From positions 1 to 5,488 of the forward strand of contig DAOVIU010000119.1 in the NCBI GenBank assembly GCA_030673585.1: 5,488 bases of DNA. Reading direction: 5' to 3'. Made by a program: the position numbers and the translations under genes. Below, piece after piece: positions 1 to 5,488 of the stretch. The first letter of the stretch is position 1; every line of letters begins with the position of its first letter. The DNA is from Pseudomonadota bacterium (lineage in GTDB: Bacteria > Desulfobacterota > BSN033 > G020346125). The notes beneath the pieces were generated by a model that had not been told where the DNA came from, searched no databases, and was given only the letters and a program-made list of their open reading frames with translations.

Positions 1-454
1 CCACCTTTATAAATGGAGCATGAGCCAAATTAGCCAATCTTCTTGCTATCTCCGTCTTGCCTACTCCAGTAGGGCCTATCATAATTATATTATTCTTAAT
101 GTATCCTACATTACTTTTTCTACTTTCTCTCTTTGTATCCTTTATATATTTAATTCTATTGAAATGGGTGCAGACCTTTGTAGCCAGTATGGCCTTTGCC
201 TCGTCTTGCTTAACAACATATTGATTAAGGTAGTCCTCTAGTTCCTCAGGCTTCATATCGAAGCGGGGTTTCCGCAATTTATCTGACTCCCTTTTCCCCT
301 TGCCTCCAGCATCGCCGGCCCCGGCCTTGGGGAAGAGCATCGGTACGACCAACCTGATTCTATCGCCGTACTTCTTGCCCAGATACTCGTTTAACTCCTT
401 CTCCAGATCCTTCTGGTCGGGAATCTTAGAATCGGAATCCCATTCTCTTGCCAT
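1..454 (-). CDS. ClpX/HslU-type AAA+ ATPase, N-terminal part (cut by left edge)
   Basis: The visible 151 residues begin MAREWDSDSKIPDQKDLEKE and reach a Walker A motif, GPTGVGKT, at residues 127-134, which binds the ATP phosphates in AAA+ unfoldases. Family knowledge: ClpX-like ATPases of Desulfobacterota have this kind of start, without the ClpX zinc finger, with an 'RFDMKPEELEDYLNQYVVKQDEAK' type segment (about residues 64-87) before the ATPase core. After Walker A the protein reads EIARRLANLAHAPFIKV, which is characteristic of HslU rather than of that ClpX-like family. Walker B, sensor motifs and the C-terminus lie outside the window, so ClpP or HslV partnership cannot be judged. The ATG at 454 is preceded by GAGGG nine bases upstream (464-468) and by a strong promoter. 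The 5' half is GC-rich, the last 180 bases AT-rich and AGA/ATA-rich. Family membership is firm; the exact subfamily, and whether this is one natural gene, are uncertain. Confidence 0.8.
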   Translation of the reverse strand, partial: MAREWDSDSKIPDQKDLEKELNEYLGKKYGDRIRLVVPMLFPKAGAGDAGGKGKRESDKLRKPRFDMKPEELEDYLNQYVVKQDEAKAILATKVCTHFNRIKYIKDTKRESRKSNVGYIKNNIIMIGPTGVGKTEIARRLANLAHAPFIKV

Positions 455-500
455 TTCCAAAAGCCCTCATCTATGGACTCAAAACCCGCTCGACCCTCTT

Positions 501-529
501 ATTATAGTCGCTATTCGTTCATTTTTCAA
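501..529 (-). promoter_or_regulatory. Sigma-70-type promoter of the ClpX/HslU-type gene
   Basis: On the minus strand, TTGAAA (524-529) is followed by a 17-base spacer and a perfect TATAAT (501-506). The predicted transcript start is near 494, giving a leader of about 40 nt before the ATG at 454. The site lies in the 175-bp gap behind the lipoprotein peptidase gene, so the ATPase gene probably has its own housekeeping transcription. No heat-shock (sigma-32) or CIRCE-like element was recognised. Confidence 0.75.
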
Positions 530-590
530 GGTTTGCGCGAGCCTCACCTGCTCAATGAACTCGACCGATTCATATTTCCTTTACCAAAAT

Positions 591-612
591 GGGGGGAAAA
601 GGGGGTCGGGGG
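591..612 (+). other. G-rich tract with three long G runs
   Basis: The plus strand has runs of six, five and five G within 22 bases, separated by AAAA and TC. A fourth GGG occurs at 634-636 after a long loop. The run lies just behind the peptidase stop, so the peptidase mRNA is C-rich here and the template strand is G-rich. A G-quadruplex on the template strand is possible but unproven. Confidence 0.4.
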
Positions 613-629
613 TTCCACGAAGTTGAATG

Positions 630-1697
630 TCATGGGTTTTGCCCATGGAGTCGCTGTTTCACCAATTCCCACGGATCCTCCCCTGACCCCTCAACGTCCT
701 TCAAGAAGGCCATCATCCTCCCCAGGTCCTCTCCCAGGTAGAGGTATAGGCCCTTGAAGAGCTCGAGTTTCCCGATATACTGCCGGTAGGAAAGGAGGAC
801 GGCGTTGTTGAGCCCTTCGTCCTCAAATCCGAGGTAGCTTGGAGTCTTCAGCTTTACTCTGAGGCCTCGGAAGCCTTCCTTGGCTTCCCGGAAGACCTTC
901 TCCCTCAAATCGAGCGTTCTCTCCTTCGATAGGTCCCTTGAATATAACTGTTTTAAGTCATTGCAAATACCGTCGATGAATTCCCCGAAAATGAGGTCAT
1001 CGTCCAGGATATTGCGGGCATCCCGATAGTCCGGCGAATCCTCTCCATACCGTTCCGAGAGGAAATCGATTGCCCCCTGATCGCCCATAAAGGTTGCCAT
1101 CTGCTCGTTGAAATCCAGGTGATCCTTGACGAAGAGGGTGGTATGGGTAAGTTCGTGGATAACAATTTGGGCGACGACGGCCCTTTTTTGATCCAACATC
1201 GATGAGAAGATGGGATCTTTAAACCATCCGAGGGTGCTGTATGCAGAGGCCCCCCGCACGCAGGTGTCGAAGCCCGCCTTCTCCAGCTGTTCCCTCTCCT
1301 TTTGGGCTTCCTTCAAGCTGAAGAATCCCTTGTAGGACATCCTGCCAACGAGGGGAAAGCTCCATTGGTAAGGTTCGAGGCTATCCTTGGGACACGCCGA
1401 AATTACATAGAGCACTGCCCCTCTTTCAACCTCGAAATATCTCGAGTAATTTCCCGTTTTCTTCAACCCTATCCTTTCCTCGCCATATTGCTTGGCCTCC
1501 AACACGAATTTTATCCGATCCTTAGTCTCCTGGCTGATGGAGGGATCACGAAAGACCGCCTCATTTGATCGGCTGGACAACAGCACTTTGGCCTGCCCAA
1601 ATCCCAATCGAGCTACATAGGCCGCAGTGGAACACCCGGAGATAGCTATTAGTAGAAAGATCCCGATAGGGACGATGTGTCGTTCAATCCTTCTCAA
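630..1697 (-). CDS. Putative exported aminopeptidase, lipoprotein with HELTH zinc motif (PF10023-like)
   Basis: The product is 355 residues and full length. The N-terminus has a basic stretch, a hydrophobic core (residues 8-19) and a lipobox ISGC with the lipidated Cys at 22, followed by Ser, so it is likely an outer-membrane lipoprotein facing the periplasm. HELTH at 181-185 is a gluzincin HExxH motif; the Glu of FNE (198), 12 residues further on, is the likely third zinc ligand. Overall sequence matches my memory of the 'putative aminopeptidase' family PF10023; the substrate is unknown. The start is TTG: an in-frame TAA lies seven codons upstream, no ATG is available before the signal peptide, and GGGAG sits 10 nt upstream (1708-1712). 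A weak minus-strand -10 candidate (TATAAC, 1775-1780) is present but no good -35 accompanies it. The gene stands between two promoters of other genes and appears monocistronic. Confidence 0.82.
   Translation of the reverse strand: MRRIERHIVPIGIFLLIAISGCSTAAYVARLGFGQAKVLLSSRSNEAVFRDPSISQETKDRIKFVLEAKQYGEERIGLKKTGNYSRYFEVERGAVLYVISACPKDSLEPYQWSFPLVGRMSYKGFFSLKEAQKEREQLEKAGFDTCVRGASAYSTLGWFKDPIFSSMLDQKRAVVAQIVIHELTHTTLFVKDHLDFNEQMATFMGDQGAIDFLSERYGEDSPDYRDARNILDDDLIFGEFIDGICNDLKQLYSRDLSKERTLDLREKVFREAKEGFRGLRVKLKTPSYLGFEDEGLNNAVLLSYRQYIGKLELFKGLYLYLGEDLGRMMAFLKDVEGSGEDPWELVKQRLHGQNP
631..647 (-). other. Small perfect hairpin at the 3' end of the peptidase gene
   Basis: CATGGG, a 5-nt loop and CCCATG form a 6-bp perfect stem covering the last codons and the edge of the stop codon of the lipoprotein gene. 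No run of T follows it on either strand, so it is not a convincing intrinsic terminator. It may simply stabilise the 3' end or be chance. Confidence 0.3.
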
Positions 1698-1830
1698 TGC
1701 CCTTAGTCTCCCTTTTTAGGCGGAGAAAGCCTACAGCGGCGAGTTCGATGAGAAACGGTAGCCAATCCTGGTCCGTTATAAAGCAACGATCCCCCTCGTT
1801 GTCCCAATGCCCCGGCTTCCAAACATCATA
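1684..1830 (-). other. Start-less protein-like open stretch overlapping the peptidase start
   Basis: A 48-codon minus-strand frame runs from just after a TGA (1831-1833) to a TGA at 1684-1686, overlapping the TTG start of the lipoprotein gene by 14 nt. Its translation reads naturally, for example GHWDNEGDRCFITDQDWLPF and then a hydrophobic ELAAVGFL, but it contains no ATG, GTG or TTG in frame. Before the TGA the same frame continues as GVFDDPSGL. It could be the tail of a decayed gene, part of a dispersed repeat, or chance. The segment also holds two small hairpins: CAACGA/TCGTTG at 1784-1801 and TAGGC/GCCTA at 1717-1733. I do not assign a function. Confidence 0.25.
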
Positions 1831-1860
1831 TCATAACCCGGAAGGGTCATCAAAAACCCC

Positions 1861-1889
1861 TTTGCATTCCATGGACGATGGGGTATACT
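1861..1889 (+). promoter_or_regulatory. Candidate sigma-70 promoter of the YbaK-type gene
   Basis: TTTGCA (1861-1866, four of six matches to TTGACA), a 17-base spacer and TATACT (1884-1889) are placed so that transcription would begin near 1896, about 20 nt before the GTG start at 1916. This position argues against starting the protein further upstream, because those codons would not be in the transcript. Confidence 0.55.
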
Positions 1890-1900
1890 GGCCCGTAAAC

Positions 1901-1915
1901 GGAGAGGGGTGGAAG
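1901..1915 (+). promoter_or_regulatory. Shine-Dalgarno that selects the GTG start of the YbaK-type gene
   Basis: GGAGAGGGG at 1901-1909 lies about 7-11 bases before GTG 1916-1918. The in-frame ATGs upstream (1697 and 1871) have no comparable site. Confidence 0.65.
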
Positions 1916-2386
1916 GTGACCGTTTCCACTCGTTTGAAGAGTTATCTAGACGAAAAAGGGGTCGATTACCAGGTCTTCTACCACCAAAGGGTTTATACCG
2001 CACAGGAGGTTGCCGCCGCTCAGCACGTCTCTGGAAGGGAATTGGCGAAGGTGGTCATGGTGAGGGTAGACAACGAACTGGTGATGATGGTACTTCCCGC
2101 AAGCTCCGTGGTGGATATGGACAGAGTAAGAAGTCTTCTTCCAGGCAAAGGGATGAAATTAGCCCAGGAGGAGGAGTTTCAAGGCCTTTTCCCCGATTGC
2201 GAAATCGGGGCAATGCCCCCCTTGGGCAATTTATACGATCTCGATGTCTACGTCGATGCCGCCCTCGCCGAGCAACCTCATATCGTCTTCCAGGCCGGAA
2301 GCCACGTCGAAACCATCAGGATGGCGTATAAGGACTTCGCCAATTTAGTCCAACCTCAGGTGGCCGATTTCGCCACCCACCGATGA
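1916..2386 (+). CDS. YbaK/EbsC-type aminoacyl-tRNA deacylase
   Basis: With the GTG start the product is 156 residues, the usual size for a single-domain member of the YbaK/prolyl-tRNA editing domain family (PF04073). These cytosolic enzymes hydrolyse mischarged aminoacyl-tRNA in trans, the best known cases being Cys-tRNA(Pro) and Ala-tRNA(Pro). Visible family marks are TAQE at 28-31, the conserved Lys45 in GRELAKVVMV, VLPAS at 59-63, FPDCEIGAMPPLGNLY at 92-107 and AGSHVETIRMAYKDF at 127-141. It resembles the stand-alone 'YTAQE ... GAMPPFGNLY' subgroup; the amino acid removed cannot be told from sequence alone. The open frame extends back to 1697, but the added residues look non-conserved and lie upstream of the promoter. 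It is the only plus-strand gene in the window and converges with the RAM gene behind it. Confidence 0.88.
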   Translation: MTVSTRLKSYLDEKGVDYQVFYHQRVYTAQEVAAAQHVSGRELAKVVMVRVDNELVMMVLPASSVVDMDRVRSLLPGKGMKLAQEEEFQGLFPDCEIGAMPPLGNLYDLDVYVDAALAEQPHIVFQAGSHVETIRMAYKDFANLVQPQVADFATHR

Positions 2387-2438
2387 GATCCTTCCCAGGG
2401 GCCAGGAATTTCCTTTAACCGGATCCTCCTCGATGGGG

Positions 2439-2672
2439 TCAATCGATTATCACATTCGTCTCCGTCCTGATCACTCCTGGGATGGCCTGAACCCCAGAGA
2501 CACTGAAATCCCCTAGGGCGTGCACGTCAGAGGCCTCCACCAAAACGATCACATCGAAGGGGCCGGTGATGGCATGACAGGATTTTACTCCCTCCAGTTC
2601 CGCCATTTTTCCCGCCACATCCTTCGCCATCCCGGCGGCGCATTCGACGAAGATATAGGCTGAAATGGCCAT
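2439..2672 (-). CDS. Stand-alone Lrp/AsnC ligand-binding (RAM) domain protein
   Basis: The 77-residue product is a single RAM/AsnC_trans_reg domain (PF01037) with no helix-turn-helix. It shows the alternating beta-alpha pattern of the fold, the GPFDVIVLVEASD segment at about 37-49 (the family's 'GxyD' turn) and a VIRTETNVII end. Domains of this kind form dimers and larger rings and bind small molecules, often amino acids; stand-alone copies may modulate full-length Lrp-type regulators or enzymes, but the ligand here is unknown. The ATG at 2672 lies 4 nt after the stop of the DUF3108 gene, and its Shine-Dalgarno GGAAGGGA (2680-2687) sits inside that gene's last codons, indicating co-transcription and probably coupled translation. 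Confidence 0.85.
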   Translation of the reverse strand: MAISAYIFVECAAGMAKDVAGKMAELEGVKSCHAITGPFDVIVLVEASDVHALGDFSVSGVQAIPGVIRTETNVIID

Positions 2673-2676
2673 TGTA

Positions 2677-3465
2677 CTATCCCTTCCACCCTTCCTCGAA
2701 GGACTCCAGTTCGAATTGAACTGTCCCGATGGGAAGGTCGAGGCCGATTCGAACGGGAACCTTCCTCCGATCCCGGGTATACCAGATCTTTATTATCCCC
2801 TCCTTGCCTCCGAGGGAAGAAAAGGGGACTTTCGACTCCAGGCGAATTACGTCCACCGGGCCGCACCACTCGGTTTCGATGGAATCCCCTTTCGAATCAA
2901 ACAAAACCTTCCTGAGCTTGATCCCATCGTAAATGGTCATCCGAATCCCTTCAGCCGGCTTGATCTCCTCACCCACGTAGTATTTGACGAAGAATGAGAG
3001 GGGATCTTGAGTACCAGGAGAAACGGCAACCTCCTTCTCCCCATCCACGACACCCCGGTTGTTCTCCTGGTTGAAGGTGAGTACGCACCTGTAGTTCTTC
3101 TCCCCCGAGAAGATTCCCTCCTGGTTGATTTCCTTCACGTACCGCAGCGATCCGAAATGGCGGGCATCAACCCAGGAATAGAACCGGTTGTGCATGCGAA
3201 AGAACCAACTGGTCACCCCCGTGGTGCGCACCTGGGCTTGGGCCAGATAGACCCTTTCTCCCGCTTCGGATTGAGTTTCTTCCAGGGTAATGATCGCCTC
3301 CAGGATACGAAGGCCGTACTTGTTCACGCCGTAACTGAAACGCTTCTTCCCGAAAGAAGCCTTTTCCCCCTCGGGGGATGCGGCCGTCCTATTTTGTCCC
3401 AGTACCACGGAATATCCGATAAGGATCAAGGCGAATCCCATGGCAATGCAAATACGGAATTTCAT
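2677..3465 (-). CDS. Exported DUF3108 domain protein
   Basis: The protein is 262 residues from ATG 3465. It opens with MKFR and a hydrophobic segment (residues 5-22) typical of a Sec signal peptide, without a lipobox, so it is likely periplasmic or membrane-anchored. The rest (about 40-260) matches the DUF3108 pattern (PF11306): a beta-rich fold with RFSYGVNKYGLRILEA near 42-57, NRFYSWVDARHFGSLRYVKE further on, and IKIWYTRDRRKVPVRI near the end. The biochemical role of the family is not established; an envelope role is inferred from the signal and beta-rich fold. An in-frame ATG lies 24 nt upstream (3489), but GGGAGAG at 3472-3478, 6 nt from ATG 3465, and a cleaner signal peptide favour the shorter form. 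It ends in TAG four bases before the RAM gene. Confidence 0.82.
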   Translation of the reverse strand: MKFRICIAMGFALILIGYSVVLGQNRTAASPEGEKASFGKKRFSYGVNKYGLRILEAIITLEETQSEAGERVYLAQAQVRTTGVTSWFFRMHNRFYSWVDARHFGSLRYVKEINQEGIFSGEKNYRCVLTFNQENNRGVVDGEKEVAVSPGTQDPLSFFVKYYVGEEIKPAEGIRMTIYDGIKLRKVLFDSKGDSIETEWCGPVDVIRLESKVPFSSLGGKEGIIKIWYTRDRRKVPVRIGLDLPIGTVQFELESFEEGWKG

Positions 3466-3471
3466 GGTGAG

Positions 3472-3478
3472 CTCTCCC
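3472..3478 (-). promoter_or_regulatory. Shine-Dalgarno deciding the DUF3108 start
   Basis: GGGAGAG on the minus strand stands 6 nt before ATG 3465. The alternative ATG at 3489 has only a weak purine stretch ahead of it and would put acidic residues before the signal peptide. Confidence 0.6.
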
Positions 3479-3564
3479 AGGTATTCCATTCTGCAACTTC
3501 TGGTGTTCGATTCTTGGATCTCCCAGGTGGTCCTTCCTCCTCTCTCATCTTTCGATGGGAACCA

Positions 3565-3804
3565 TTAAGCAGTAAGAGCTGCTCCCAATGCTCCCACGAT
3601 TTGGGGCTCCTCGGGCACCTGGATTTTGCCCTCCAGTAACCACCTCAACGCATCCACAATGTCCCTGTTCTTTGCGACACCTCCGGTATTGGTGATTAGC
3701 TTCTCCATTCTCAGCTTGCCGGCCATAGTGAAGATCCTCTTGGACATGACCCCGTGCAGGCCCCTGATGATATCGTTTTCGGAACAACCCCCGGCAAGCG
3801 GAGG
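3565..3804 (-). pseudogene. C-terminal remnant of a BadF/BcrA/HgdC-type ATPase (2-hydroxyacyl-CoA dehydratase activator family)
   Basis: The minus-strand frame ending at TAA 3565-3567 reads LAGGCSENDIIRGLHGVMSK, then NTGGVAKNRDIVDAL, then VPEEPQIVGALGAALTA. This is the characteristic C-terminal nucleotide-binding end of the BadF/BadG/BcrA/BcrD family, which includes the iron-sulfur ATPases that activate 2-hydroxyacyl-CoA dehydratases. Only about 78 residues remain of a domain normally over 250 long. The frame is closed by TAA at 3805-3807; a one-base shift near 3799 would add VTS ahead of LAGG, suggesting a small indel, and after that mnmG begins only about 12 bases away. The N-terminal ATP-binding part and the Cys ligands are absent. 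The internal ATG at 3747 would give 60 residues but has no clear ribosome binding site, so I read it as a gene fragment, not a working protein. Confidence 0.75.
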
Positions 3805-3818
3805 TTACGCCCATGACA

Positions 3819-5488
3819 TTAGATACGTCCCAATTTCTTCAAATTGACGATGAGTATGGATACGGCTGCCGGTGTAATGCCCGAAATCCTGGAGGCTTGT
3901 CCAATGGAGATAGGCCTCAATGTGGATAATTTTTCCCTCACCTCGGCCGAAAGCCCGGTAATCGATTGAAGATCCATATCTTCGGGAATCTTCAGGTTTT
4001 CGAGCTTCTTAAACCTCTCGACCTGCTCCTGTTGCCTCTTCAGGTATCCCTCGTATTTCGCGTGAATCTCCACCTGCTCTCGTGCCTCCCGATCAAAATC
4101 CGATAGGTCGGCATCGAATTGAAGGAGCTCCGAGAAGCTTACCCCGGGCCTTTTGAGGATCTCTTGCAGGGATGTTGGCCGCCTCACCGGCGATGTCCCC
4201 ATGGCATGAAGCTTGTCGTTATTCTCCTTGGTGGGATTAATGATCCACTGGGAAACCCTTTTTGTCAAGCTCTCAATAGCCTTCCTCTTCTTCAAGAAGA
4301 GTTCATACTCCCTCTCAAGAACGAGGCCAACTCGGTATCCCTTCTCCCTCAACCTGAGGTCCGCATTGTCCTCCCTCAGGAAAAGCCGATATTCAGCCCT
4401 CGAGGTAAACATACGATAGGGTTCATTGGTGCCCCTGGTAACCAAGTCATCGATCAGGACGCCGATATAGGCTTCCGCTCTGTCCAGAATCAAGGGGGCC
4501 CTCCTCTCCAGCTTAAGGGAGGCATTGATACCGGCAATGATTCCCTGAGCCGCAGCCTCCTCATAGCCCGAGGTTCCGTTGATCTGTCCAGCATGAAACA
4601 GACCCGATATCCTCTTCGTCTCCAAGGATGGCTTCAGTTCGGTTGGGTCGACATAATCATACTCGATGGCGTAGCCCGGCCTGATTATCTCAACGTCTTC
4701 CAACCCCTGGATACTCCTCAACATTCGGTATTGGATATCCAACGGAAGGCTTGTGGCTAGCCCATTGGGGTAAACCTCATTGGTATCAAGCCCCTCGGGC
4801 TCGATGAATATCTGGTGGCGTTCTTTTTCGGCAAATCGGACCACCTTATCCTCAATGGAAGGACAGTATCTGGCCCCAATACCCTTGATGACCCCGCTGT
4901 AGAGCGGGGAACGATCGAGTCCGTCCTTAATAGCCTCGTGGGTTTTGTGATTAGTGTAGGTAATATAGCAGGGTACTTGCTCCCTCGTTATCGCCCGCGT
5001 GGAGAAGGAAAAGGGAACGGGTGGATCATCGCCCAATTGGGGGGACATCTTGTCGAAATCCACGGTCTTCCCGTTCAGCCGGGGCGTGGTACCGGTCTTC
5101 AATCTCCCCTTCCTGAAGCCCAGACTTCCCAGGGATTCCGATAGTCCAAGGGCTGGAAAATCACCCATCCTCCCGGCGGGGAAATGCGTTAACCCGATAT
5201 GGATGAGCCCATTGAGGAAGGTGCCCGTTGCCAATATGATCGTGCTGCCCAGTATGGTTTCCCCAGACCCCATCGTAACGCCATCGACGGAGCCATCCCT
5301 GACCAAGATGTTCTCCACCGTGCCTTGCTTGAGATCTAGGTTACCCTGTTCCTCTACGGCCTTCTTCATCCTCATCCGGTACAGATTCCTGTCTACTTGG
5401 GCCCTTGACGACCTTACTGCGGGTCCCTTTCTCGTATTTAATTGCCGAAACTGTACCCCCGTATCATCGGTGGCCCTGGCCATCTCCC
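3819..5488 (-). CDS. mnmG: tRNA uridine-5-carboxymethylaminomethyl modification enzyme MnmG, N-terminus cut by right edge
   Basis: MnmG (GidA) is an FAD-dependent cytosolic enzyme that, in complex with MnmE, installs the (carboxymethyl)aminomethyl group on the wobble U34 of certain tRNAs using methylene-THF. About 556 residues are visible; roughly the first 70-75, holding the GxGxxG FAD site and the first catalytic Cys, lie beyond the edge. Family marks: [21 protein letters not shown] near the visible start, the second redox Cys in [13 protein letters not shown] (codon 4863-4865), [36 protein letters not shown] for FAD, and [19 protein letters not shown], followed by the helical C-terminal domain that contacts MnmE and tRNA. 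The visible Met at 5481-5483 is internal, being preceded by a Glu codon in an unbroken frame. The C-terminus ([19 protein letters not shown]) is intact. The rsmG gene that often follows mnmG is absent here. Confidence 0.97.
   Translation of the reverse strand, partial: EMARATDDTGVQFRQLNTRKGPAVRSSRAQVDRNLYRMRMKKAVEEQGNLDLKQGTVENILVRDGSVDGVTMGSGETILGSTIILATGTFLNGLIHIGLTHFPAGRMGDFPALGLSESLGSLGFRKGRLKTGTTPRLNGKTVDFDKMSPQLGDDPPVPFSFSTRAITREQVPCYITYTNHKTHEAIKDGLDRSPLYSGVIKGIGARYCPSIEDKVVRFAEKERHQIFIEPEGLDTNEVYPNGLATSLPLDIQYRMLRSIQGLEDVEIIRPGYAIEYDYVDPTELKPSLETKRISGLFHAGQINGTSGYEEAAAQGIIAGINASLKLERRAPLILDRAEAYIGVLIDDLVTRGTNEPYRMFTSRAEYRLFLREDNADLRLREKGYRVGLVLEREYELFLKKRKAIESLTKRVSQWIINPTKENNDKLHAMGTSPVRRPTSLQEILKRPGVSFSELLQFDADLSDFDREAREQVEIHAKYEGYLKRQQEQVERFKKLENLKIPEDMDLQSITGLSAEVREKLSTLRPISIGQASRISGITPAAVSILIVNLKKLGRI

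Noticed and set aside
1775..1807. A minus-strand promoter for the lipoprotein gene (TATAAC with an upstream TTGGGA)
   Set aside because: The spacing between the two boxes is 21 nt and no better -35 is present, so it is too weak to list as a feature.
1697..1915. Extension of the YbaK-type protein back to ATG 1697 or ATG 1871
   Set aside because: The extra residues look unlike the family, no ribosome site precedes these codons, and the promoter and Shine-Dalgarno place the start at GTG 1916.
2387..2438. A possible bidirectional terminator between the convergent deacylase and RAM genes
   Set aside because: I found no stable stem followed by a T run in these 52 bases on either strand.
3494..3520. 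A GTTCGATTC string resembling a tRNA T-loop in the gap before the DUF3108 gene
   Set aside because: The flanking bases do not pair as a T stem (only the first pair and a G-T fit), and no anticodon or acceptor arm is found nearby.
3007..3639. A 210-codon plus-strand open frame opposite the DUF3108 gene
   Set aside because: It is the mirror of a well-supported minus-strand gene and has no recognisable protein family pattern.
3545..3814. An 89-codon minus-strand open frame across the ATPase remnant
   Set aside because: Its translation is Gly/Arg/His-rich noise over most of its length; the homologous residues are in the neighbouring frame.
4119..4760. A 213-codon plus-strand open frame inside mnmG
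   Set aside because: It lies opposite highly conserved mnmG coding sequence and shows no independent start signals.

Overview
The window carries six protein-coding loci, five on the minus strand and one on the plus strand, with genes broken by both edges. The reading is typical of a GC-rich bacterium, most likely a member of Desulfobacterota (the old Deltaproteobacteria). That placement is an inference from two things: the N-terminal half of the ClpX-like ATPase resembles a family I know from that group, and the conserved minor genes (PF10023-type lipoprotein, DUF3108 protein, stand-alone RAM protein, YbaK-type deacylase) fit it. No phage, transposase, rRNA, tRNA, CRISPR array or defence system is visible.

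Left part (1-1697, all minus strand). The beginning of a AAA+ ATPase of the ClpX/HslU superfamily runs off the left edge. It is preceded by a near-consensus sigma-70 promoter in a 175-bp gap that also holds a G-rich tract. Upstream lies a complete gene for an exported lipoprotein metallopeptidase with an HELTH zinc motif and a TTG start. The first ~180 bases of the window are much more AT-rich than the rest, and the protein there changes from one AAA+ subfamily to another at the Walker A motif. This looks like a natural mosaic or an assembly join.

Middle (1698-2438). A divergent intergenic region of about 220 bp separates the lipoprotein gene from a plus-strand YbaK/EbsC-type aminoacyl-tRNA deacylase with its own promoter, Shine-Dalgarno and GTG start. 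The minus strand of this gap contains a start-less, protein-like open stretch overlapping the lipoprotein gene start. A short 52-bp gap with no evident terminator separates the convergent deacylase and RAM genes.

Right part (2439-5488, minus strand). In order of transcription: mnmG (tRNA wobble-uridine modification, N-terminus beyond the right edge), a decayed C-terminal fragment of a BadF/BcrA/HgdC-type ATPase, an exported DUF3108 protein, and a small stand-alone Lrp/AsnC ligand-binding (RAM) protein whose start lies 4 nt after the DUF3108 stop. The last two look like a translationally linked pair. MnmG and the deacylase both act on tRNA quality but are on opposite strands, so no shared regulation is implied.

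I do not see a new multi-gene system here. The points that deserve a second look are the mosaic AAA+ gene at the left edge, the start-less open stretch at 1684-1830, and the gene remnant behind mnmG.
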